Below are positions 48,359 through 59,200 of a stretch of DNA of 64,000 nucleotides, piece by piece. Made by a program: the position numbers and the translations under genes. A model generated the notes under the pieces. It did not search any database, was not told the DNA's origin, and saw nothing but the letters and a program-made list of their open reading frames with translations. Position 1 is the stretch's first letter; each line of letters starts with the position of its first letter. The stretch is from Ridgeia piscesae (taxonomy: Eukaryota; Annelida; Polychaeta; Sabellida; Siboglinidae), in the NCBI GenBank assembly GCA_025642075.2, contig JAODUO010000053.1, forward strand, positions 1,147,501 through 1,211,500, read 5' to 3'.

Positions 48359-51300
48359 ATGGAGGCCGTTGTGACTTACCTTGACACACACATCTGTCTC
48401 AATTGTCACGCCACAGTGATTGGCCTCGACAACTACGTGACACACAAGAAGGCAGAATGCCCGGCGCGTAAAACATTTGGGTCGAAGCTGCACTCAACTG
48501 CACTGATACCATGTGGCACAACAAACGGCATCAATATCGAGGTGAGCAGCGATGTGAATGCACTGCCGACAAGCACGCTCAGTCCGTCAGTAAGCGGAGC
48601 CATGGATCCAAACATGATACTAGGCGGCAGCACCGTCAACAGCCACATCCCTGTGTCGAGTGTCAGTGATTTCTTTTCGTCGCTCGAATTGCAGAGCCGG
48701 CCGGCAGCCCTGGAACCTGCACGGGTAACGTTGGACGGTACAAAAGATGTCGACACGTACGGGAATGTAAGTCTGGGTCAATCGTCTGAAGCGTTGGGGG
48801 TGCCAAAGGCAGCGTGTTTGTACAACGATGATATACTTGATCACCAGAAAGCAATGAAGATTGCGAGTATTCTCAATGACCTGGAGTTTAGTAGTGACTC
48901 AGAAGGCTTGATTCCGTCAGATGCTGACGACTTGCTTGACTTCAGTGAAGACATTGCGGGTGTCAACGATGCAGCCTACACCCCATCTAATTTAAACACT
49001 AACAAGTGGAGACCAGTGAATAAGCCGGACGCCATCATGAAACTCAAGGTGTCGGGGGGGAAATGGAAACCAGGGATGGCTCCTAGCACCGGGGGGAAAT
49101 GGAGGCCAGGGGAGAGACCGTCGTTTGGGGGTGGTAAGACGGACTCTAACATCAATCATAAAGACTCCGAGTTTGATGTCGTCGAATCGCAGAATGCGAG
49201 GAAGGCCAGACCGGGTCGTGGTGGCAAACTTGAGGCTTATCTGAAGCAGCGGGAGATAGACTCGGATGACTTTGTGAGTGATAACGACGCAGAGGATACG
49301 CTGTGGAAACCCAGCACTCGTGGTGGGAAGTGGAAACCATTGGGATCACCTGTCAGTGGCGATAGGAAACTTGAAGCGTTGGGAAAGCAGAAGACAAGAG
49401 ATCAGTCAAACAGTGATTCCTGCCGGACTGGTCTGGTCATTTGTGGCGATGGTGTTGGCTCTGGCATCGAGACAAACACAACGAGGTCCCCGGAGAAATC
49501 GGATATACATCTTACTGCGAAGAAACCAGATGGAGACAGTCAGGGTTTGTCTCTGGAATGTTTCAGCGAAGACAGCAACAGCAGCGAAAGGATCATAGGA
49601 GACGGCAAGAGTGAATCTTCAGATGTTTTGCATGGGAGTGTTTTGTTAACTAGCAAACTTAGCAGCGCTCCTAAAGACGGCAAGAGGAAAACATTGAAAG
49701 ATGGACGAATCATAAAGGGACGGTTTAGCTGTGAACCCTGTGGGCGTGAGTTTTGCAATCTGTACACGTACCGCCATCATTGCAAGACGAAGCTGCACGG
49801 CCGACGTAGTGCGAAACATGCGCAGAATAACGCAGACACGGAAGAGAAGGTCGTTGATGCGCGACCGCCAGTCGACATCGAGTGTCCGGTGTGCAGCAAG
49901 AGCTTCCACAATAAGTACAACTTTGTGCGTCACCTCGTCACTAGCTACCACAAAAAGCGAGCGCGTGATAACGGCAGTGCCACCGTGATGCTTGATGACG
50001 TGCATCAATTGTTACTGCTGCGACAGAGTGCGTTCCAATGTGAGGTTTGCCATTTCTACTGTGACACGCACGACGATCTCCTTCACCACATGAGACGTGC
50101 TGACCACTTCGCTGCCGTCGGTCAGCTGACCGGTCCACTCCAGTGCATGCGGTGTCACTTCCGCAGTCGGTCAAACGATGACATGATTGACCATTTTGTG
50201 TCACCTGAGCACAAAGAGACGGTAAAGAACTCATCGAGACCATGCACTTTGCACGAATCACGTTATCGTGTGAAATGTTCGCAGTGTGAGCGCATGTTTA
50301 ACTCGGCAACACGGCTGCAGATACACATGAAAATACATCATGACAACGGGACTTCCCAGCATGCTCTGGGACGTAAAACGAGGTCAATGAAAAAACGTCT
50401 AAAATGCCAATACTGCGGGAAAGAATTGGTCTCGGCATCAGTTCTTGCCGTCCACATACGAAGGCACCACACAAAGGAACGGCCGTTTAGTTGTGGTCAC
50501 TGCAAGGTGTCGTTTGTCGATAACTACACCCTTAGGCAACATAATCACAGCAAACACCACCTCGATGTGTGCGTCAAGCTGGGTAACACGACTACTAAAG
50601 ATGGCAGCACTGGTAACGGCGATGGCAGGACTCCAAAGAAACACACAGCAAACAAGTGTAAGTGTGATTATTGCGAGTTCACGACATACGAGTACCGACA
50701 GCTACGGCCGCATTATCTTGAGGTGCACGCGGACCGCATGTACAGCTGCAGCGTGTGTGGTAAGTCGTTCCAGCAACAGAACCGCTACAACAACCACTTA
50801 CTGAGCGTACAGCACCTGAAGCGCGTGGAGGAGTCGAAGTCGAACAAGGCGATGACGTGCTCCATATGTAACCTCAAGTTCTACAATGCGAATCAGTTGA
50901 AGCTGCACAACATGAAGCACACAAACGTGTTGTCGGAGAAGACGCTCGTCGAGTCCCTCGGCGATAACATGGCGAGCATTGACCCGAAGTACCATACGTT
51001 TATGAGCACACTGCCGAAGGGACGTAGGAAGGTGAAATGTCCTGACTGTGGAGTCGTGTTATCACGGACGAACCTACTGCCACACCTGCGCAACCACACG
51101 GGAACGCTGCCGTTCAAATGCATGTATTGCGACCACTGCTACAGTAGCGCCACCGTGCTACGGCGGCACCTGAAGGCACATCTGGGCATCCACGACTACA
51201 AGTGCGACATATGCGGTAAGCTGTTCCAGCGCAAACTCTACCTGAACATGCACAAACTTCGCAAACACAAGGAGGCTGGCGACTCGAAATGCCTGTACAC

Positions 51301-52204
51301 GTGCGACGTGTGCACTAAAAGCTTCTTCACTAAGAACCAGCTGTCGCTGCACATGAGGTTGCACTCTGGGAAGACGTTCCGTTGCGACTACGCTGGTTGT
51401 CGGATGGCGTTTCATGACAATGCAAATCTGAAATACCACAAGCGTATGCACACAAATGAGCGACCGTACCTCTGTGACGAATGCGGCTATGCAGGTAAGA
51501 GCCAACAGCAGTTGACTCGACACCGACGCACACACACCGGAGAGCGTAACTTCCACTGTGAATACTGCACATACAAGGCGATCAACAGCTCACACCTTCG
51601 CCGACACATGCGTGTGCACATTGGCACGAAACCGTTCAAGTGTCCATATTGTGATTACCGATGCAACACGCTTGAGAACTTACGCAAACACATACTGAAG
51701 ACGAAGGTGCATGCCGGTCTGCCGATCTACCCGTGCAAACTGTGCGAGTTCGGTGCGAGTACCGCGCGTGAGATACAGCGACACCTGGTGTTGGAGCATG
51801 GAATCAACGAAAGCGAGTTGATGTCGTCATCGATCTCTGTCTACACAGGGTTATACGAGAGGCAGGCCGATGTACGACGTGTGCCTGAAGGATGCCAGGT
51901 GATTCCACTGAAAGAGAAACTTCCCCCTACAGCTAGGGCGAACCGTATGCTAAAGTTCAGCCGCAGTTACACGCCCCGGGGCACGAAGACCAAGACATCA
52001 GTCCGTGGGGTGAGGAAGGACCACACGTACATAGGACAGCCTGAGGTGACAACTGCAGAGGAAGTGAAGACGTTACTTATGAAGACCACTGCGGGTGAGG
52101 CTGCCATACTGGACAGTACAGTGGACGTCAGCGAGGTGACCATTCACACCGAGAGTGTCTGTCCACTAACTGTTGACCCAGTAGTGACCTCTCCAAAGAC
52201 GTAG
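48359..52204 (+). CDS. multi-C2H2 zinc-finger protein, ZNF407-like candidate
   Basis: Single-exon coding region for a 1281-aa, probably nuclear DNA-binding protein. It opens with a C2HC-type knuckle (CLNCHATVIGLDNYVTHKKA, C13/C16/H29/C34). Residues 35-450 are low-complexity, acidic and polar, with recurring Lys-Trp-[Arg/Lys]-Pro boxes (about 216, 235, 247, 324). About 19 C2H2 fingers follow from 458 to 1147: the first four have long His spacing (HxxxxxH, U1/matrin-like, for example HCKTKLHG); later ones are Krueppel-like with a few TGER/TNERP linkers (about 1032, 1060). The last two, CPYCDYRCNTLENLRKH and CKLCEFGASTAREIQRH, precede a basic tail. A ZNF407 orthologue is suggested by finger style and by adjacency to teashirt, since human ZNF407 neighbours TSHZ1. 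Other large finger proteins (ZNF142, ZNF236) cannot be excluded, so no symbol is given. Confidence 0.93.
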   Translation: MEAVVTYLDTHICLNCHATVIGLDNYVTHKKAECPARKTFGSKLHSTALIPCGTTNGINIEVSSDVNALPTSTLSPSVSGAMDPNMILGGSTVNSHIPVSSVSDFFSSLELQSRPAALEPARVTLDGTKDVDTYGNVSLGQSSEALGVPKAACLYNDDILDHQKAMKIASILNDLEFSSDSEGLIPSDADDLLDFSEDIAGVNDAAYTPSNLNTNKWRPVNKPDAIMKLKVSGGKWKPGMAPSTGGKWRPGERPSFGGGKTDSNINHKDSEFDVVESQNARKARPGRGGKLEAYLKQREIDSDDFVSDNDAEDTLWKPSTRGGKWKPLGSPVSGDRKLEALGKQKTRDQSNSDSCRTGLVICGDGVGSGIETNTTRSPEKSDIHLTAKKPDGDSQGLSLECFSEDSNSSERIIGDGKSESSDVLHGSVLLTSKLSSAPKDGKRKTLKDGRIIKGRFSCEPCGREFCNLYTYRHHCKTKLHGRRSAKHAQNNADTEEKVVDARPPVDIECPVCSKSFHNKYNFVRHLVTSYHKKRARDNGSATVMLDDVHQLLLLRQSAFQCEVCHFYCDTHDDLLHHMRRADHFAAVGQLTGPLQCMRCHFRSRSNDDMIDHFVSPEHKETVKNSSRPCTLHESRYRVKCSQCERMFNSATRLQIHMKIHHDNGTSQHALGRKTRSMKKRLKCQYCGKELVSASVLAVHIRRHHTKERPFSCGHCKVSFVDNYTLRQHNHSKHHLDVCVKLGNTTTKDGSTGNGDGRTPKKHTANKCKCDYCEFTTYEYRQLRPHYLEVHADRMYSCSVCGKSFQQQNRYNNHLLSVQHLKRVEESKSNKAMTCSICNLKFYNANQLKLHNMKHTNVLSEKTLVESLGDNMASIDPKYHTFMSTLPKGRRKVKCPDCGVVLSRTNLLPHLRNHTGTLPFKCMYCDHCYSSATVLRRHLKAHLGIHDYKCDICGKLFQRKLYLNMHKLRKHKEAGDSKCLYTCDVCTKSFFTKNQLSLHMRLHSGKTFRCDYAGCRMAFHDNANLKYHKRMHTNERPYLCDECGYAGKSQQQLTRHRRTHTGERNFHCEYCTYKAINSSHLRRHMRVHIGTKPFKCPYCDYRCNTLENLRKHILKTKVHAGLPIYPCKLCEFGASTAREIQRHLVLEHGINESELMSSSISVYTGLYERQADVRRVPEGCQVIPLKEKLPPTARANRMLKFSRSYTPRGTKTKTSVRGVRKDHTYIGQPEVTTAEEVKTLLMKTTAGEAAILDSTVDVSEVTIHTESVCPLTVDPVVTSPKT

Positions 52205-53089
52205 GAGCTGGTTTGGAAGTGTTTCATGTAATTAATGTGCATCTGTGTCATGAGGTTGTTTAAATTTGTAAACAAACAAATTGCTTGCTATAAATGTGAT
52301 TCCCCAACCAGATGCTCAGTGCGTTGTACCGTGTACACTTCTGGACCACAATTGTCTGTTGTCAAAACACCAATGATTTCACAGTACCAGTTTGTCTATT
52401 CAAAAATTATGTTTATTTAAGTTACTATGTACCCACATTAAATACTTAGAGCTTTAAATTTCCAGTACTTGACGCGTGTCTAACTTGATGTCACATGACA
52501 GTCCAAGTGATAGTCACAAGTGATAATAGCATAATTTACTCGCAAACATTTAAAGTGTTTAGCAGGGGTAACACACGTATAAAACAGTGTTGAATCAAGT
52601 ATAAAATCCTTGCTTGATGCCAGTTTCCTCATTGGTGCCAGAAGTAGGTAATTCTACTAGGTAATTATAGTAGACCTGTACACATTCTGAGTAGGAAACT
52701 TGGAACAGTTTTCTAGGGATCCTTGTTTGCAATTATCTATGAATCTAATATTCCTGATATAAAAATAACCAACTCTGACAGTCAGGGAAGATATGGCAAC
52801 AAACATCTGCATTTGCTTTGGTACTCGTTTCAACAAAATGTTCGTCAACTACAGCATAGTAGGTCATATTACTTTATTTACCTCTCTATTCTGTACAAGC
52901 AATATATAAAACATCATTACTGCATAGTCAAATCCTGGCACTCATTCAGTCATTTCCATCGCACACTACCAACTTTGCCATAAGCTGGTGTGCTGTATCC
53001 TTCTTGAAAGACATGTTTTAAAAGTGATGAAGTGTAATAATCCTGTGTTAGCCCTGTGTCAAATCCACACGTGTATTTCACACGTGTAT
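52205..53089. other. tail-to-tail spacer with 3' UTRs of the finger gene and METTL17
   Basis: The two genes converge with about 885 bp between stop codons. ATTAAA occurs on the plus strand at about 52437 (finger gene). AATAAA on the minus strand at 52873-52878 is about 215 nt beyond the METTL17 stop and is its best polyadenylation signal. Confidence 0.55.
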
Positions 53090-53276
53090 TTATCTGTCAG
53101 TGCCGGCGATGCCAGAGATTCCAATGTTGACGTCTGACGTAGCGTCTGTGTTGGAGTCGGAGTTGTCCTGAGACTCTGTCACGTCTTCTCTTGACTTCTC
53201 TGTGTCTTCTGCTGTTACTGCGACGGTTGGGAGCAGATCTCCCCACTTGGAGGCTCGTGCACACCAGTACAAGTCT
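53090..53276 (-). CDS. METTL17: METTL17 terminal exon
   Basis: Encodes DLYWCARASKWGDLLP followed by an acidic Ser/Asp/Thr-rich tail; TAA at 53090-53092. Confidence 0.95.
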
Positions 53277-56200
53277 CTGAAACCACCAAGACTTGTATTA
53301 CATGCATTGTATACGACACCATTTCAACATGCAGTGCACTAACTCAACTTTGCTTTTATAAACATGTTCAATAAGGTGATCTTTTTTTTCGTCTCGGCTC
53401 TATAAGGTGCTAAATAAACGGTAACAGAATTAGTCCAGTTTCTACCAACAAGCTGCTACGGCAGTGCACCATTGGAATCTTGCCGCCGATGAAGTCATTG
53501 CTCATTTATTAACTTATTTATACTTGTGGCTTTACCTTGTAGACAACTCAGGTATAAATAGCCTGTTGACTGTAACTTATGGGATGAATAATAATCTTTG
53601 CGTACTGGATAAGTGAGTCAATATGACAGGAAACAAGATCAAATATCTTTTGGAAATATCATTATTTAGATAAAAGTTCCTCTTTTAATATGTTGGAAAA
53701 GCTCTGTTCATGTCCAATACTGATGTTTAATAATATCTGCAAACAATTAAGACCAAAAAGCACAGACAAGAAATATACTGCGCAGATTACTCAGTGTTGC
53801 TCCACTAGCAATGTAGTTTGTATGTCCAGAGAACACATTGCTTAATTATGTCTCACACATTTTGTATGACTTTGGGTGGTGAAACTAATAAAATACAACT
53901 ATTGCTATGCAACTATTACTTCAGGCATTGATTTGTTTTGTAGGCAAATTTTCTTCTTAGAGTATCACTTGAAAGTAGCTTCACTTTTAGTGCAGCTCAA
54001 AACATGACTGAAGATATTCCAACAAATCATTTATAAGTTTACATCCTGGCAAACACAAAGATACACAAACCATAAATCTATTTTGCATCTTAATACCCCA
54101 GTCTGCCATGGCAAGTTGCATGTCTTTTTTACTCGTGGTCTCAACAAAGCATTTTAAAGTTTACATTCTAGGGATAAAAAGCTACACAAATCTATTTCGC
54201 GTCTTCCTACCCCACTCCGCGGTGGCGGGTTGCATGTCTTGTTTGACTCGTCTGACGAGACCACAACAAGCCCTTTACAAAACACGCGAACTATGATTTG
54301 TGAATGAGAGATCTCACCGGCCGTGTTTGGCAGACGTGATGACAGACACCTCCAACTCTCCACTGGTGGAACATGTACGACAGTGGACGCGTCGGGACGG
54401 TGTCGATGTCGGACGAACAATCCTTGGCCATGACACGTCTGTAGTGAATGGAAGCAACTAATATGAACACAGGGATTTGTCTGTCAATCAGCACTAACAT
54501 CTATAATCAGTGTTATACATTCATGAATTTACGAGTCTGCCGTTAAAGGGAGGGGCCACGCCTCTGTGCAGAATTGGCAGAGCAGTAATTTATAACGGAA
54601 GGTCTACTGTCTAGAATTTGGGAAAGTTAAACATCAAAGGGTATTGCGGTTAACACTGCTAATCTTGGCATTATTAATTTATTGCCAATCAATTTTGTTT
54701 TGTTTACCATTTGAACATGTTGCAGGCGGAATCTTTCAAATGGCGAACATTGTTCCAAGCTTACTAAAGAAACTAAACCCAAATTGGCAGGCAGTAAACC
54801 TTCAACATGTACATTGTAAAATGTACAACATAATTTTTAATAAAAAAAACAAAAGGAGCTGGCACACTTGCTTAAAAAACCCTCACGTGAAAGAATGACT
54901 TCAAAACACACATTTGGATGGTGCATGAGGATTTAGGTGCAAAAGAAGTTATTTTATTATCATTAATATGAAGAATTGTTTTCAACTCTAGAGCAAATAT
55001 AATGTATGGAGGTGTGTTTTGACCAAATTATGCTTTTGATAGATAATGTAAATTGACATATTCAGGTACTGCAAGACAAAACTGCCTCCCATACCACATG
55101 GCTGTATCTTCCATTCATGAAGTTGTACATAATCAGATATTTAAAACTATTCTATGCTAATATTTTAAGCTATCACAGACCAGCGAGATGCTATTTGTAA
55201 AATAGACTCACCTGTTAATCTGTCCCCTTTTTGGAGAACAACGAATGCAAACCTGGCAATATCGTCCGTTTGTTTCGACTGCAAAGATACAAACACCATT
55301 AACACACACCTCTTATAAAAATTGCCAAAGTTATTGCGTAGATAATATTTTTTTTAATCGCATTTTATTATCTCATTCTTCAGCATGCACGAAGAACAGT
55401 CATGTGAAACTAGATATGTACATGCTGAATGTGGCCATTGTAAACATGATTTGTAGGTTCCTTTAGTATCAGTGTAAAGTCTCTTGTTTAGCGCCATTGT
55501 AAACATGATTTGTGGGTTCCTTTGGTATCAGTGTAAAGTCTCTTGTTTAGCGCCATTGTAAACATGATCTGTGGGTTCCTTTGGTATCAGTGTAAAGTCT
55601 CTTGTTTAGCGTCATTGTAAACATGATTTGTGGGTTCCTTTGGTATCAGTGTAAAGTCTCTTGTTTAGCGCCATTGTAAACATGATTTGTGGGTTCCTTT
55701 GGTATCAGTGTAAAGTCTCTTGTTTAGCGCCATTGTAAACATGATTTGTGGGTTCCTTTGGTATCAGTGTAAAGTCTCTTGTTTAGCGCCATTGTAAACA
55801 TGATTTGTGGGTTCCTTTGGTATCAGTGTAAAGTCTCTTGTTTAGCGCCATTGTAAACATGATTTGTGGGTTCCTTTGGTATCAGTGTAAAGTCTATTGT
55901 TTAGCGCCATTGTAAACATGATTTGTGGGCTCCTTTGGTATCAGTGTAAAGTCTCTTGTTTAGCGCCATTGTAAACATGATTTGTGGGTTCCTTTGGTAT
56001 CAGTGTAAAGTCTCTTGTTTAGCGCCATTGTAAACATGATTTGTGGGTTCCTTTGGTATCAGTGTAAAGTCTCTTGTTTAGCGCCAATGTAAACATGATT
56101 TGTGGGCTCCTTTGGTATCAGTGTAAAGTCTCTTGTTTAGCGCCATTGTAAACATGATTTGTAAGTTCCTTTGGTATCAGTGTAAAGTCTCTTGTTTAGC

Positions 56201-59200
56201 GCCATTGTAAACATGATTTGTGGGTTCCTTTGGTATCAGTGTAAAGTCTCTTGTTTAGCGCCATTGTAAACATGATTTGTGGGTTCCTTTGGTATCAGTG
56301 TAAAGTCTCTTGTTTAGCGCCATTGTAAACATGATTTGTGGGTTCCTTTGGTATCAGTGTAAAGTCTCTTGTTTAGCGCCATTGTAAACATGATTTGTGG
56401 GTTCCTTTGGTATCAGTGTAAAGTCTCTTGTTTAGCGCCATTGTAAACATGATTTGTGGGTTCCTTTGGTATCAGTGTAAAGTCTCTTGTTTAGCGCCAT
56501 TGTAAACATGATTTGTGGGTTCCTTTGGTATCAGTGTAAAGTCTCTTGTTTAGCGCCATTGTAAACATGATTTGTGGGTTCCTTTGGTATCAGTGTAAAG
56601 TCTCTTGTTTAGCGCCATTGTAAACATGATTTGTGGGTTCCTTTGGTATCAGTGTAAAGTCTCTTGTTTAGCGCCATTGTAAACATGATTTGTGGGCTCC
56701 TTTGGTATCAGTGTAAAGTCTCTTGTTTAGCGCCATTGTAAACATGATTTGTAAGTTCCTTTGGTATCAGTGTAAAGTCTCTTGTTTAGCGCCATTGTAA
56801 ACATGATTTGTGGGTTCCTTTGGTATCAGTGTAAAGTCTCTTGTTTAGCGCCATTGTAAACATGATTTGTGGGTTCCTTTGGTATCAGTGTAAAGTCTCT
56901 TGTTTAGCGCCATTGTAAACATGATTTGTGGGTTCCTTTGGTATCAGTGTAAAGTCTATTGTTTAGCAAAACATCTGTGCATAGGATGACATTTGTACCT
57001 TACACTCTGTAGATGTAAAGTGTGAATCCACTCCTCTCAAAGACTGGCAATATTGAAAAGCCACAGTGAAATCGCATAGACCTTTCACTCCACATGTCCA
57101 GTCATAAGATGGCTCATGTTTACCCAACAATACTGCTTTTAATTCACTACAGAGGAGCATTACACTTGACTGCAGGATTATGCTGCTTTCCAATCACCCC
57201 ATGTCTATCATATATACGACACCCTAACGCTTTCTTGACTCGACAGAAAAAGCAAATCTCATTTCCATTCATGATGTGGTCCCCAACGACTCAAACTAAC
57301 TATGTATTCTTTCGCATACGGGCATAACTGCCACAGCAGAAGTCTCCTTTGTAAGATTTCCAGTTTTCACCCAACAAAAAGTCATGTAGAAGGTGGAAAC
57401 TGTTATGCAGATAACTTACATTTTTACATATTGCAGTAATTTTGACTTTGAACACACTTACGGACGAGGTGGTTTTGTTAAGAATCGCTCAAAACGGACC
57501 AGAAACGAAAATCACACAGAAACTCACTGTGGTAAACTCAGACTACTCTTGAACTTCAAAGAGGTTATTTACTACAGATTATGGCACCTACCCCCTTGAT
57601 CTTGAGAGGCTGAAAGGGCACCATGAAGTTACAAGGTGTTCCGTCCTGTCGCACGTATCTGGGGCAAGGCTTGTCGTGTGGACACTGCAAACAGAATGTA
57701 TGCCTTCTCAGAACTGACTGTACCTTCAGGTTAGCCAGCGAATGATGGGTTGAGTTGGTTTAAAGTGACGCTGAAATGCTTCAACAACCATTGTCCAAAC
57801 ATAAGGATGTACCATTTAGAGAAAATGTGACCCATGTTTTGATGAGCACGGAGCTATGGTATATATATTTTTAGCTTGGATATTTGTCACCACTGATTTC
57901 TTGATCTACATAACGCCTAACATATATAATATGGCACCATATTCTTGTTTCCGTGCAGAAATGTCTGTTGATGAAGTAAATCATGAAAAATTCACACATT
58001 TACATTAAATAGATAGGAGCGAGTCAAACCAAATGCACCTTGCCCAGTGGTCAGTGATATCCAAGTTAAAAAACATTTAAAATACACTGATTAAAAAAAA
58101 TTAAATAGTGTTTTTTATTGTATCGCATCAGATGCCAGAATAAGCATTTTTCTTCCTGTGTGGACAATGTTTCATGAGAAGCCTTGAGATGGGATCCCAT
58201 TATAGCTTCCATACATAGAATGCAGTGGATCAGGGGTAGAGCTATGGACTCGCGACGAAGAGAACTCAGGTCTTAGGTGGTTTACCTCCAAACAGCCCAA
58301 ACTTGGGGTACCGCAGGAGTTGTTCGAATCCTGTGGTACTGTATCAAACGGTGGATGAGTTTTTTTAACTCTACGTTGCTCCAGTTCACTAAGCTGAATG
58401 AGTACATGGCTTTAGACAGTGGTGGATATTCATACGAGCAACCATCGCGCATTTATGGCAGCGTGGCTGGATTATCCCAGAGAAGTTGAGATGGTATTTC
58501 ATTGAACAGGTCTGCCAGGGAAGTCAAGTGTAAACTGCTTTGAGCTTTTGAAGTACTGAGAACATGACACTGTGCTATATAAGAACTTACCTTCACCTTT
58601 GGACTGCACACATTTTTTCATTTTATTTCAGAATGTTGTCAATCACAAAGGAAAATAATTGTCAATACATGGCAACCGTGCAATTGCTGTAGACTCACCG
58701 GGGCAAACACATGACCTCGGAGGCTGTCATCACCCTGGCCTGGGAAACCCTCCTCCCCCAGCTGTCCAACAGGCACAAAGTTTAGGATGAAACACATAAC
58801 ATATTAAAAAACGTTATTACAATGAACACAATTCATTATGTGGCATGGCACTATCTATTCAACTCGTTATTATTCGTTAATATTTCAAAAAAGTACCTAA
58901 CCATTCAAAGTTATGTAACACCAAAACATATATTTAGTCTCCTCACATATGACAGTTTATAATTTTGTTCATACAATTTCATTATAATAATATATTGTGC
59001 TCTTTGGTAAACATCTGTATTTTATTTTATCAATAAACATGAGATTAGTTTTACAACCTAGCAGTTTTAAATATTCATGTATACAATGGACAACCTAAAA
59101 CCGACATTTCTAAAACAGTCTATTCCATGTAAACATTTCCTCAGGCAAATCAATGCCTGCCTAAAATGTACTTGTTTAAAAAAATTCTATTTACCTTCTA

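Noticed and set aside
55434..56967. CRISPR-like array
   Set aside because: Units are directly contiguous with no unique spacers, and the locus is an animal gene intron; it is a minisatellite.
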